Under the pieces are notes generated by a model. The model was not told the origin of the DNA, made no database searches, and was given only the letters and a program-made list of their open reading frames with translations. Shown piece by piece: positions 25,493-33,138 of a stretch of DNA of 64,000 nucleotides (positions are counted from its first letter, which is position 1; each line of letters begins with the position of its first letter). The position numbers and the translations under genes were made by a program. The stretch is from Arthrobacter sp. Leaf337 (lineage in GTDB: Bacteria > Actinomycetota > Actinomycetes > Actinomycetales > Micrococcaceae): positions 50,785 to 114,784 of the forward strand of contig NZ_LMPC01000007.1 in assembly GCF_001423745.1 (NCBI RefSeq). The letters run 5' to 3'.

Positions 25493-26038
25493 TCAGTGCC
25501 AGAAGTGGGGCGCCTCGCGGCGGGAACCGGGCAGCGCGTTGGTTTCGCGCCACTCGTGAATCCACTCCGGCAGTTCGAGCCCGGCCGGCGGCTCGCCGAA
25601 CTCCCGGAGAATCTCCTCCTGGCTCACCGGCCTCCCCTTGCTGACCAGCCGCGTGGCAATGTATGCGCGGGCGTAGATCTCCCCGTCCGCCACCATGCGC
25701 TGCTCGAAGTAGATGGCCTTGGCATCCAGCCCGATGATGCGGGTTTCGATGGTGTATTGCTGCCAAAGCTGCAGGGACTTTCGGAAGGCGATGGTCTCCC
25801 CGGCGGCCACGGGCGACCAACCCCGCCGTCGCATCTTCTGCCAGGTCCCGCTCCGCGCCATGAGGTCAAAACGGCCCAGATCCATCAGCGAGAAGTACAT
25901 CCCGTTGTTGACGTGCATGGCGATGTCGATGTCCGTGGGCAGTACCCGTAGTTGCAGCGACGAGCTGCCCCAGATACTCAGGGGCGGCCTGCGGGAGGAA
26001 GTGAAGAGGAGCAGGAGCGTTCGCAAAAGGAGGTGCAT
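25493..26038 (-). CDS. Acyl-CoA thioesterase (4HBT, THEM6-like)
   Basis: 181 residues. A hydrophobic N-terminal stretch (MHLLLRTLLLLF) may anchor it to the membrane. The hotdog-fold pattern is LRVLPTDIDIAMHVNNGMYFSLMDLGRFDLM, with the Asp and HVNN motif of 4-hydroxybenzoyl-CoA-type thioesterases, then FRKSLQLWQQYTIETRIIGLDAKAIYFEQRM. It hydrolyses an acyl-CoA or related thioester. Divergent from the ion channel gene. Confidence 0.84.
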   Translation of the reverse strand: MHLLLRTLLLLFTSSRRPPLSIWGSSSLQLRVLPTDIDIAMHVNNGMYFSLMDLGRFDLMARSGTWQKMRRRGWSPVAAGETIAFRKSLQLWQQYTIETRIIGLDAKAIYFEQRMVADGEIYARAYIATRLVSKGRPVSQEEILREFGEPPAGLELPEWIHEWRETNALPGSRREAPHFWH

Positions 26039-26098
26039 GCCACCATGTTACCCGCGAGTAACATCAGGGCCAAGAGCACCCGCGCTTAGGATTTCACC

Positions 26099-26839
26099 AT
26101 GACGCAGCAACGCTACAGGGACATCGCAGAGTGGCCCCTGATGGGAACAGCACTCGTTTTCCTGACAGCCTATGCCTGGCAGGTGATCGGACACATCGAA
26201 GGGCGGCAGGCCGACTTCCTTGAAGGCGTCATGTGGATCACTTGGGCTGTCTTCGTTGCCGACTATGCCGCCAACCTGTGGCTCGCGGACAACAGGAAGC
26301 GCTGGTTCATCCTCACCCTGCACGAACTGCTGATCGTTGCCCTGCCGTTTTTCCGGCCGCTCCGGCTGCTCCGGCTGGTCACCCTGCTCTCCGTTCTGCA
26401 CCGGACGGTGGGCGAGACCCTTCGTGGCCGGGTGGTCACGTACGTGGGCGGATCCGCTGTACTGCTGGTGTTCGTGGGCGCGCTGGCCGTCCTCGACGTC
26501 GAACAAAACGCCCCTGACGCCAAGATCCTCACGTTCGGGGACGCCGCCTGGTGGGCCATCACCACCATCACCACAGTCGGCTACGGAGACCTCTTTCCTG
26601 TCACCCCGATTGGCCGGATGGTCGCCGCGGCCCTGATGATGAGCGGCATCGCAGTGCTGGGTGTGGTCACGGCCTCCATTGCATCTTGGCTGGTGCAGAG
26701 GGTCGAGGAAAACACGGAAGCGGCTGTGGAATCGGCCGAACTTCCGGTCCGCGCGGACGTCCGGGAACTGCTCGTGGAAGTGGCTGCCCTGCGCCAGGAA
26801 TTGGCGGAACTGCGCCGCGAACGCCAGAACGAGACATAA
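26099..26839 (+). CDS. Voltage-gated-type potassium channel
   Basis: 246 residues. Six-helix channel: S1 ALVFLTAYAWQVIG, S4 with regularly spaced Arg (FFRPLRLLRLVTLLSVLHR), the pore loop with selectivity filter TTITTVGYGDLFP, S6, then a cytoplasmic coiled-coil-like tail (VRELLVEVAALRQELAELRRER). The tail probably assembles the tetramer; no RCK domain is present. It conducts K+ across the cytoplasmic membrane. Monocistronic, ended by the terminator at 26867-26908. Confidence 0.9.
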   Translation: MTQQRYRDIAEWPLMGTALVFLTAYAWQVIGHIEGRQADFLEGVMWITWAVFVADYAANLWLADNRKRWFILTLHELLIVALPFFRPLRLLRLVTLLSVLHRTVGETLRGRVVTYVGGSAVLLVFVGALAVLDVEQNAPDAKILTFGDAAWWAITTITTVGYGDLFPVTPIGRMVAAALMMSGIAVLGVVTASIASWLVQRVEENTEAAVESAELPVRADVRELLVEVAALRQELAELRRERQNET

Positions 26840-26866
26840 TTCCCCGGCAGGCCATGTGAATTCCAG

Positions 26867-26908
26867 AAAGGCAGTCATCGGACACCTGGAACCGATGACT
26901 GCCTTTTT
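26867..26908 (+). terminator. Rho-independent terminator of the channel gene
   Basis: Perfect 15-base stem AAAGGCAGTCATCGG/CCGATGACTGCCTTT with a 10-base loop followed by TTTC. It lies 28 bases after the channel stop. Confidence 0.88.
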
Positions 26909-27431
26909 CATGCAATTAATCAACTCGGGTGAATTAGATAAACGCTCAAGATTCCCTCAATATTCTGGATTAGCCCCGGGCGAACTAATTAACCAGCCCG
27001 GCCCGCACGCACGTAGGCGCGGCACCTGCGGGCTCTGGATAGCGGGGCAGTAAAGGGATACTCACCCCGGAGCGAGTAGCCAACCGCGCCTTTGCGAGTG
27101 TTCCCGCCGTCGAATAACGAAGCCGTTAGGTATCCAGCGCACAGGCGCGGGTGCCGCGCACGAATAGTCGGGTAATTCCCACTCGTGCAGTGATTACACC
27201 CCATTCATAGACTCAATATTCCTAGGGAAAGCAGCATTCCGGAATTACACATGGCCACTAAGTGGGCATGGGTCTAATCATTCGGCTTCCGAAATTACTC
27301 ATCATTTCGGTAGGTCACTTCATGCGCCTCCATGCACCGGCCGCACTTCACCGCGGCCTGCTCCCGGCGCACCGCCACCCTGGGGCCCGCTGTCCTGTTG
27401 ACCCCAAGGTATTGACTCTCGGGGGGAACCG
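26909..27431 (+). promoter_or_regulatory. Long structured leader of the LysM gene (candidate cis-regulatory RNA)
   Basis: 523 bases without a credible gene and locally AT-richer than the flanks. Between 27001 and 27188 many long-range complementary segments can be drawn: GCGCGGCACC (27018) with GGTGCCGCGC (27150), CTGGATA (27035) with TATCCAG (27131), CCGCGCCT (27084) with AGGCGCGG (27143), and hairpin GCACGA/TCGTGC (27158-27188). A further hairpin CCGAAAT/ATTTCGG lies near 27289-27310. The density of pairing suggests a folded leader RNA or riboswitch. I could not match it securely to the c-di-AMP (ydaO) consensus, the class often found before actinobacterial cell-wall genes. Confidence 0.4.
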
Positions 27432-28403
27432 ATGGATCAAAACGAGCTTTACTCCGGGGGCAGAGCACCTGCCCCAGCCACTACAAAAAGTAGCGCCACA
27501 ACCGCCAGGCTGAGGACACTGTTGGCCGCGGGAGCCATTGTCACCGCAGTTGCGGTGACGGCCGTCGGCTACTCCGCCGCAGCGCAGACGTCCCGCGTCA
27601 GCGACGCCCAGGCAGTAACAGCACCCGCGCCAGAAGCAGACAAATCCGCAGACAGGCCGGCGACAGCAGGTGCGGGGACGCCGGAGGCGGCCGTCGCTGC
27701 CGTCCCGGAAGCCGTTGCGCCGCCAGCCCCGGCCGCCGAACCGGCACCTGCCCCGGAACCGGCTCCTGCCCCGGCTCCGGCTCCTGCCCCGGCTCCGGCT
27801 CCTGCTCCGGCTCCGGCTCCGGAAGAGTCCAACCTGTACACCGTGGTGGCCGGCGACACCGTGGGGGCGATCGCAGCCCGCTTCGGCGTCGATATGAACG
27901 CCATGCTGGCGGCCAACGGCCTGGGCGTGTACTCGCCGATCGTGCCCGGACAGGTGCTGAAGCTGACGGGACCCGCCATCGCCGCGCCGGCTCCCGCGGC
28001 AGCTCCGGCACCGACACCGGCACCGGCGGAGGCACCAGCGCCAGCCCCCGCTCCGGCACCGGCACCGGCTCCTGCCGTCCGCACGATCTATGTGGCGGGT
28101 GCCGGCGGCCAGTCCATGGTGGACGCCTGCATCGGCCCCATCCATTTCACACCGACCGATGCCTACGCCCTTTTCATCACGGAGCACGACTTCTGCGGCG
28201 GGTGGGCACGGTTCTCGGGGATCGGAGTGGGCGAGACTGTCAGCATTCCGGGCTACGGGACCTACACGGTAGTCGGACGCGGACAGGTGCCGAATCCGGG
28301 CACCACCAACAATGTCTCGGCGATCTTCGGCGGCTTCCCGCGGGTCATCCTGCAGACCTGCATCCCGGGAACCAATCAGATGCTGGTGATTGGCCTCAAC
28401 TAA
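27432..28403 (+). CDS. Secreted LysM protein with C-terminal sortase-like domain
   Basis: 323 residues. Order: a hydrophilic N-terminus, a signal/anchor helix (about 29-50), a Pro/Ala linker, one LysM peptidoglycan-binding module (NLYTVVAGDTVGAIAARFGV, about 133-178), a second PAPAP linker and a C-terminal domain from about 217. That domain has the sortase order FITEHDFCGG with His, GETVSIPGYGTYTVVG, then VILQTCIPGTNQMLVIGL with Cys. The Arg that sortases need after the Cys is missing (NQM where NRR is usual). It is probably exported and bound to peptidoglycan. GGGGGGA lies six bases before the ATG. Enzymatic activity is uncertain. Confidence 0.72.
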   Translation: MDQNELYSGGRAPAPATTKSSATTARLRTLLAAGAIVTAVAVTAVGYSAAAQTSRVSDAQAVTAPAPEADKSADRPATAGAGTPEAAVAAVPEAVAPPAPAAEPAPAPEPAPAPAPAPAPAPAPAPAPAPEESNLYTVVAGDTVGAIAARFGVDMNAMLAANGLGVYSPIVPGQVLKLTGPAIAAPAPAAAPAPTPAPAEAPAPAPAPAPAPAPAVRTIYVAGAGGQSMVDACIGPIHFTPTDAYALFITEHDFCGGWARFSGIGVGETVSIPGYGTYTVVGRGQVPNPGTTNNVSAIFGGFPRVILQTCIPGTNQMLVIGLN

Positions 28404-28413
28404 GGGTCCTAGG

Positions 28414-28501
28414 CTTGTCCGCGGTTCCGAACCTTCAAGGCCAGGAGCCGCGGACAAGACTCTGCCGGAAGGCGATCCTGACCCTAAGATCCTGACCCTT
28501 A
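28414..28501. repeat. Inverted and direct repeats after the LysM gene
   Basis: CTTGTCCGCGG (28414-28424) pairs with CCGCGGACAAG (28448-28458). Immediately after comes a 14-base direct repeat, GATCCTGACCCTAA then GATCCTGACCCTTA (28474-28501). Role unknown; the inverted repeat may be a first, weak terminator. Confidence 0.6.
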
Positions 28502-28506
28502 AACAG

Positions 28507-28542
28507 AAAAGTCTCCGGAACCTGGTGGTTCCGGAGACTTTT
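28507..28542. terminator. Bidirectional Rho-independent terminator
   Basis: Perfect 16-base stem AAAAGTCTCCGGAACC/GGTTCCGGAGACTTTT with loop TGGT. It serves both the plus-strand LysM gene and the minus-strand tRNA-Tyr. Confidence 0.9.
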
Positions 28543-28549
28543 CCTTGGG

Positions 28550-28631
28550 TGGCAGATGAGGGATTCGAACCCCCGTAGGCGTTGCCAGCTGATTTACAGT
28601 CAGCCCCCTTTGGCCGCTCGGGTAATCTGCC
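28550..28631 (-). tRNA. tRNA-Tyr (anticodon GTA)
   Basis: 82-base class II tRNA on the minus strand. Acceptor GGCAGAT pairs with ATCTGCC, the anticodon stem-loop CTGACTGTAAATCAG gives GTA, a long variable arm (CTGGCAACGCCTAC region) is present, the T arm is GGGGGTTCGAATCCC, and the discriminator is A. CCA is not encoded. Confidence 0.93.
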
Positions 28632-28793
28632 GAACTTCAAAAGAAGATCACTCGCGGCTTCTATGTTCAGAACGGCTGTTTCCAGTCCGTTTCGCTTCCA
28701 GTAACCGCGGGCAAGACAACTTTACAGAACTTCTGCCGAAGAATCGAATCGAGCCCCGAAGGACCCCGAATACCCCGGAATTCCGCCAAAAAA

Positions 28794-29048
28794 TCAGGCT
28801 TCACCAAGAATGCGTCCGGCCAGTTTCGCTTCGAACTTCGCCGCTTGCTCCTCGGTGATCTGGTTCAGCTGCACCGCCCGCATCAGATCCGAGTGGACAC
28901 CGTCCAGCCGGGAAGAAGCATCTGCAACGGGGCTCAGGATGATCGAGGCGGCCACCGCGGCGGCTGCGACGGAGGTGGCTGCGGTGGCGAGGGTGGTGGC
29001 GGCCGCAGCAGTCGAGCGAGTGACGTAGCGGACGGCTTTCTGGTGCAT
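28794..29048 (-). CDS. Small hypothetical protein with signal/transmembrane segment
   Basis: 84 residues, not recognised. A basic start (MHQKAVRYVTRS) is followed by a long Ala/Thr-rich hydrophobic segment (about 13-42) that reads as a signal peptide or single membrane helix. A charged C-terminal helix follows (LMRAVQLNQITEEQAAKFEAKLAGRI), which resembles short SHOCT-like tails. The start at 29048 is supported by GGAAGGA seven bases upstream. Coding potential is supported by that site and by the amphipathic C-terminus, not by a family match. Confidence 0.55.
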   Translation of the reverse strand: MHQKAVRYVTRSTAAAATTLATAATSVAAAAVAASIILSPVADASSRLDGVHSDLMRAVQLNQITEEQAAKFEAKLAGRILGEA

Positions 29049-29249
29049 GTGCGTTCCTTCCGGGGCAATTCTTCCAACCCCTCCAACTCTGGGGGCCAAG
29101 ACTTCGTTCCCGCCATGTGTCCGCTATGAGGAAACTGTGAACCGGGCGGAGCGGACCCGGGCCTTCACTTGGACGCCATCCGTACTAGGCTGGAATGCAG
29201 ACAGCACCGCCCCTGAAGGGGCATCCAGGCGATCAGCAGGAGGACAGTT

Positions 29250-29741
29250 ATGGCAGGCGAATCCACATTCGACGTCGTCAGCAAGGTAGACAAGCAGGAA
29301 GTTGCCAACGCGCTGAACCAGGCACAGAAGGAACTGGCCCAGCGCTACGACTTCAAGGGCGTTGGCGCGGAAGTCGATTTCAGCGGTGAAAAGATCCTGA
29401 TGAAGGCGAACTCGGAGGAGCGCGTCCTCGCCGTCCTGGACGTTCTGCAGTCCAAGCTCATCCGCCGCGGGATCTCCCTGAAGTCGCTGGACACCGGCGA
29501 ACCCTATGCATCCGGCAAGGAGTACCGGCTGGAGGCCTCCATCAAGGAGGGCATCGCCCAGGACCTCGCCAAGAAGATCAACAAGCTGATCCGCGACGAG
29601 GCCCCGAAGTCCGTCAAGTCCCAGATCCAGGGCGACGAGCTCCGCGTCACTTCCAAGTCGCGCGACGATCTCCAGGCCACCATGGCCCTCCTGAAGGACT
29701 TTGACGAGGCCGACCTGCAGTTCGTCAACTTCCGCAGCTAG
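29250..29741 (+). CDS. yajQ: YajQ-family nucleotide-binding protein
   Basis: 163 residues, the standard length. It starts MAGESTFDVVSKVDKQEVANAL, continues QRYDFKGVGAEV and LIRRGISLKSLD, and ends KDFDEADLQFVNFR, all strongly conserved in YajQ. It has two ferredoxin-like folds. Family members bind nucleotides or RNA, and c-di-GMP in some Gammaproteobacteria; a c-di-GMP role in this organism is not demonstrated by sequence. AGGAGGA precedes the ATG. Single-gene transcript ending in the palindromic region. Confidence 0.93.
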   Translation: MAGESTFDVVSKVDKQEVANALNQAQKELAQRYDFKGVGAEVDFSGEKILMKANSEERVLAVLDVLQSKLIRRGISLKSLDTGEPYASGKEYRLEASIKEGIAQDLAKKINKLIRDEAPKSVKSQIQGDELRVTSKSRDDLQATMALLKDFDEADLQFVNFRS

Positions 29742-29760
29742 CGTTCCCGCCGCCGTTTTC

Positions 29761-29918
29761 GACGCGCAAAAATCCTGACGCTACGCAAGAAGGCCGGCGA
29801 CCCCCGTATTCGGGAGTCGCCGGCATTTTTGCGTAGCGAGGGGCTTTTTGCGTGTCGCCGGTCAGTTTGCGTGTCGCCGGCCTTTTTGCGCGTCGAGGGC
29901 GTTCTTGCGTGTCGCCGG
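29761..29918. repeat. Compound palindrome and direct-repeat region (TTTTTGCGTGTCGCCGG family)
   Basis: A long hairpin at 29779-29838 (arms CGCTACGCAA...GCCGGCGAC and GTCGCCGGC...TTGCGTAGCG) is followed by four direct copies of a 17-18 base unit, roughly TTTTTGCGTGTCGCCGG, at 29844, 29864, 29882 and 29902. GACGCGCAAAAA at 29761 is the inverse of TTTTTGCGCGTC at 29883. It fills the convergent gap between yajQ and htpX and probably terminates both. Confidence 0.8.
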
Positions 29919-29941
29919 AGGAAAAGTACGACGGCGGCAGC

Positions 29942-30811
29942 TCAGCCGAGCGGTCCGCGCGCCATCAGTTCGAGTCGGGCGATGCGGTCCTGCATCGCCG
30001 GATGCGTTGCGAACATCCGAGCCACGCCGCCGCCACGGAACGGGTTGGCGATCATCAGGTGCGAGGTGTTCACCAGCTTCTGGTCCGGCGGGAGCGGCAC
30101 CATCTGTACGCCCTGATGAATCTTGCGGAGGGCTGAGGCGAGCGCCAGCGGATCGCCGGTCAGCGCGGAACCGTCCTCGTCGGCGTCGTACTCCCTGGTC
30201 CGGGATATAGCCGACTGGATCACCATCGCCGCGAGTGGGGCAAGCAGTGCCATGGCGAGCATGGCGAGCGGGTTTGAATTGCGCCGGTCACCGCCGCCGA
30301 AGAACAGCAGCATCTGCCCCACCGAGGTGATCACCCCGGCCACGGCCGCAGCCACGGACGAGGTGAGAATGTCGCGGTTGTAGACATGCATGAGTTCGTG
30401 GCCCAGCACCCCGCGAAGCTCCCGGGTGCTCAGAAGGCGCAGGATCCCTTCGGTGCAGCAGACCGCGGCGTTCTGCGGGTTCCGTCCGGTGGCAAAGGCA
30501 TTCGGCGCCGGCGTGGGCGAGACGAAGATCCGCGGCATGGGCTGGTTGGCCTTAGCGGAGAGCTCACGGACAATCTGGTAAAGCTGGGGAGCCTGCTCCT
30601 CGGTGACGGGGTAGGCCTGCATGGACCGGAGGGCGATCTTGTCGCTGTTCCAGTAACCGTATGCCGTGGTGCCTACGCCCACCAGCGCCATGATCCAGAT
30701 GGGGGTGGTGCTCCGCATGCTGCTGCCGATCACGGCGCCCAGCCCCAGCAGCACCGCCCAGAGAACCCCGAACAGCCCCGCGGTCTTCAGTCCGTTGTGG
30801 TGATTATGCAC
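29942..30811 (-). CDS. htpX: HtpX-type membrane zinc metalloprotease
   Basis: 289 residues. Two N-terminal membrane helices, then the M48 protease domain with zinc motif VLGHELMHVYNRD, two more hydrophobic segments (VAAAVAGVITSVGQMLLFF and MLAMALLAPLAAMVIQSA), and the third ligand Glu in RTREYDADEDG. It degrades damaged membrane proteins together with FtsH in the known family. The C-terminus ATHPAMQDRIARLELM is conserved. Probably monocistronic; promoter in the 72-base gap to the MFS gene. Confidence 0.93.
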   Translation of the reverse strand: MHNHHNGLKTAGLFGVLWAVLLGLGAVIGSSMRSTTPIWIMALVGVGTTAYGYWNSDKIALRSMQAYPVTEEQAPQLYQIVRELSAKANQPMPRIFVSPTPAPNAFATGRNPQNAAVCCTEGILRLLSTRELRGVLGHELMHVYNRDILTSSVAAAVAGVITSVGQMLLFFGGGDRRNSNPLAMLAMALLAPLAAMVIQSAISRTREYDADEDGSALTGDPLALASALRKIHQGVQMVPLPPDQKLVNTSHLMIANPFRGGGVARMFATHPAMQDRIARLELMARGPLG

Positions 30812-30883
30812 TGTGCCTCCTTGCCGAAGATACTGCCCTCACGAAAGTACTGCCCTCACGGAGTTAGTGCCGGGGCGGCGCCG

Positions 30884-32155
30884 CTACGGAACAGGATTCC
30901 GCGCGTCGTACTTCAGGAAACCCGACTGCCAGCGTGCCACCGCCCACGCCACGGCGATGCACAACAGGCCGCCCAGCAGCAAAACCCAACCTTCACTCAA
31001 AAGTTTAGTGCCGCCGCCGGCCAGCATGTCGCCGATCCTCGGACCGCCTGCCACCACCACCACAAACACGCCCTGGAGCCGCCCGCGCAGGTGGTCCGGC
31101 GTCGCCGCTTGGAGGATGGTGGTGCGGAAGACGGCGCTCACGGAATCCGAAATGCCGGCCAGGGCGCAGCAGAGCGCGGCGGGCAGCAGCCACCACGTCA
31201 CGCCGTCCTCCCCGGAGCGCCCGGCCAGGACCACCACCAGCCCGAAACCGGCAATGGACGCACCCCAGCCCATAACGGACCACACCACCGCGCTTCCCTG
31301 CCGCCGGATGCCGCCCAGCGGCCCGGAAAACAGCCCGGCCAGGAACGCACCCACGGCCGTGGAAGCGAGGAGCACGCCCACGGTGGCCTCGCCGCCGCCG
31401 ATCATCACCGCGCCGATGGCCGGCATCAGGGCCCTCGGCTGCGCGAAGATCATGGCCACGAGGTCGATCACGAACGTCATCCGCAGGTTCGGGCGGGTGC
31501 CCAGGAATCGGAAACCCTCGACGACGGAACGCAGCCCGGCGCGGTGCGCCTCCTTGCCCGGCGGCATCGGCGGAAGCTTCAGCAGGGCCCAGAAGGCAAA
31601 CACAAAGCTCACCACGTCCAGTGTGTAGGTCCAGCCGAAGCCGACCCACGCCACCAGCACACCGGCCAGGAGCGGACCGGCCGTCATGGCCAGGCCGAAG
31701 CTGATCATGCTCAAGGCGTTGGCCGCCGGCAGCAGTTCCTTGCGGACCAGCATCGGGATGATGGCGCTGCGGGCCGGCTGGTTGATGGCCTGCGCTCCGC
31801 TCTGCACGGCCACCAGCACGTACAGCAGCCACACGTTCCCCACCTCCAGCCAGGCCTGTGCCGCCAACGCGGCCGTGGTCAGCCACAGCACGCTCGTTGC
31901 CAGGAGGGCCACCCTGCGGCGGTCGTGGGCATCGGCGATGGAGCCGCCCAGCAGTCCTCCCAGCACCAGGGGAACCAGCGCGAAAATACTCAGGAGCCCC
32001 ACGTAGAGGCTGTCCTGGGTCAGCCGGTACACCTCCAGGCTCACCGCAACCAGGGTCAGCTGGCTGCCGAGGTTGGAGACGGCGGATCCGAGCCAGAGCC
32101 TGCGGAAGTCGGGGCTTTCGCGCAGCGGGGTGAGGTCAGCCAGAAGTTTTGCCAC
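30884..32155 (-). CDS. MFS exporter, EntS-like
   Basis: 423 residues, about 12 membrane helices. The N-terminal FRRLWLGSAVSNLGSQLTLVAVSLEVYRLT and the loop IADAHDRRRVALLA place it in the DHA3/EntS-like drug or siderophore exporter branch, with INQPARSAIIPMLV and TPDHLRGRLQGVF also typical. It extrudes small molecules with proton motive force; the substrate is not predictable. No siderophore biosynthesis genes are nearby, though a fur-type regulator lies 1 kb away on the other strand. Confidence 0.87.
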   Translation of the reverse strand: MAKLLADLTPLRESPDFRRLWLGSAVSNLGSQLTLVAVSLEVYRLTQDSLYVGLLSIFALVPLVLGGLLGGSIADAHDRRRVALLATSVLWLTTAALAAQAWLEVGNVWLLYVLVAVQSGAQAINQPARSAIIPMLVRKELLPAANALSMISFGLAMTAGPLLAGVLVAWVGFGWTYTLDVVSFVFAFWALLKLPPMPPGKEAHRAGLRSVVEGFRFLGTRPNLRMTFVIDLVAMIFAQPRALMPAIGAVMIGGGEATVGVLLASTAVGAFLAGLFSGPLGGIRRQGSAVVWSVMGWGASIAGFGLVVVLAGRSGEDGVTWWLLPAALCCALAGISDSVSAVFRTTILQAATPDHLRGRLQGVFVVVVAGGPRIGDMLAGGGTKLLSEGWVLLLGGLLCIAVAWAVARWQSGFLKYDARNPVP

Positions 32156-32340
32156 TGGGCAACTCTAGCCGCGCACGCCGGTGGAACCGGGGCACCCTGC
32201 GGTGGACTGCCGTGCGGGGTCCGGGCCGCGGTGGGGGCTGCCGAGCCGCGGCCGGGCAGCCGGCCCCGAAGGTTCACCTTGGCCTTGATAGTCTCGGGGA
32301 TAACCCCGGGCGGGGAATCACAACGGTGGAGGGAGTGCGC

Positions 32341-33108
32341 ATGCAGTTGTCCAGACGGCTGCTTTTCGGCTCGTCGGTCTGGGAGGTCACCCGGCCGCGC
32401 ACTCCGCTGACCTCCGGCCACCTGATGATCCGCCTCAGCGATCCGGCAACGGCCCTGGACCACCGTTCGGCCGCCGACTGGCTGCGTTGCCACAACGCTG
32501 CCCGCAGAGCACTGGCCGACGTCCTGGGGGCTGATACCTGCACCCTGCTCTTCGCGCACCGCTGGCATGCGCTCGGTGCCTCCATCGGCGAACCGGCTGC
32601 GGAATCTTCCACCCCCACGTTCCACCTTTTCGGTCGCTGGGACGGCGAACCGGTCACCCCGGCGGAACAGCTCTCCCTGCCGGCGCAGCGCAGGAAGCCT
32701 GCGTCGGACCGGGACCTGGACAAGTACGACGCCGGCCTGCGCACCGCGTTGCTGAACGCGGCAGGCCCGGCGGTACGCCCGGAAGCTGGCCCGGAATCCG
32801 GTGCGCCGCTGCCCGCCATCCGCGCCTGGCCGCCGTCGACCCCGGCAGGGTCCCACCACACGGTCCTGTCCCCCGAGCGGCCCCTCGGGTCCGTGGAGGA
32901 TGTGGCCCCGGGGGAACTAATGGCCCTGGCCGCGGCTTTGGAGGCCCTGGCGCTCCGTCAGGCCGTCACCGGCCTGAGCTGCATCGTGCCGGACACTGCC
33001 GTCACAGGCCGCCTGGAACTGCACGCGCTGGGCCGCTCCGCCGGTGAAGCCGTCAACCCATTTGAAATGTTGCTGCATTCTCCGGAGATTAGCCCCGCCT
33101 TATTGTGA
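32341..33108 (+). CDS. Hypothetical protein, possibly HIT-like fold
   Basis: 255 residues, not securely recognised. The N-terminal third (GHLMIRLSDPATALDHRS to LLFAHRWHALGASIGEP) and TFHLFGRWDGEPVTPAEQL resemble the strand pattern of HIT/GalT-like proteins, as does the C-terminal LELHALGRSAGEAVNPFEM. The catalytic HxHxH triad is absent. The middle is Pro/Ala-rich. Start at ATG 32341 with GGAGGGA upstream. Its last codons overlap the Fur box that controls the next gene, so a regulator bound there would sit inside this gene's 3' end. Confidence 0.6.
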   Translation: MQLSRRLLFGSSVWEVTRPRTPLTSGHLMIRLSDPATALDHRSAADWLRCHNAARRALADVLGADTCTLLFAHRWHALGASIGEPAAESSTPTFHLFGRWDGEPVTPAEQLSLPAQRRKPASDRDLDKYDAGLRTALLNAAGPAVRPEAGPESGAPLPAIRAWPPSTPAGSHHTVLSPERPLGSVEDVAPGELMALAAALEALALRQAVTGLSCIVPDTAVTGRLELHALGRSAGEAVNPFEMLLHSPEISPALL

Positions 33109-33122
33109 TTTAGTCATAATAA
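33100..33122. promoter_or_regulatory. Fur/PerR-type operator ahead of fur-katA
   Basis: Inverted repeat TTATTGTGA-TTTAG-TCATAATAA with one mismatch between the arms, centred 28 bases upstream of the fur ATG. This is the form expected of a PerR/FurA/CatR box controlling peroxide genes. It overlaps the stop codon of the upstream gene. Confidence 0.82.
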
Positions 33123-33138
33123 GTGCTTGAATGGGGCT

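Noticed and set aside
26909..27431. Assignment of the leader as a c-di-AMP (ydaO) riboswitch
   Set aside because: The expected AGCGGGGGACCCA and CCGAAUCCGUCAGCU blocks are not found in either strand; only general structure is supported, so it is kept as a candidate of unknown type.
27262..27513. 83-codon plus-strand frame in the leader of the LysM gene
   Set aside because: No ribosome site, overlaps the LysM start in another frame, and has no conserved features. The region looks structured rather than coding.
27720..28080. Strong periodic DNA repeat in the LysM gene
   Set aside because: Caused by Pro-Ala codon repetition in the two linkers (PAPAP), common in secreted actinobacterial proteins; not a separate repeat element.
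29844..29918. Four spaced repeats that might be a small CRISPR array
   Set aside because: Units are 17-18 bases, imperfect, with spacers of 1-3 bases; they are part of a palindromic intergenic element and no cas genes are present.
30386..32410. Plus-strand open frame of 674 codons across htpX and the MFS gene
   Set aside because: His/Gln/Arg-rich product without hydrophobic pattern, and it runs across two well-supported genes on the opposite strand.
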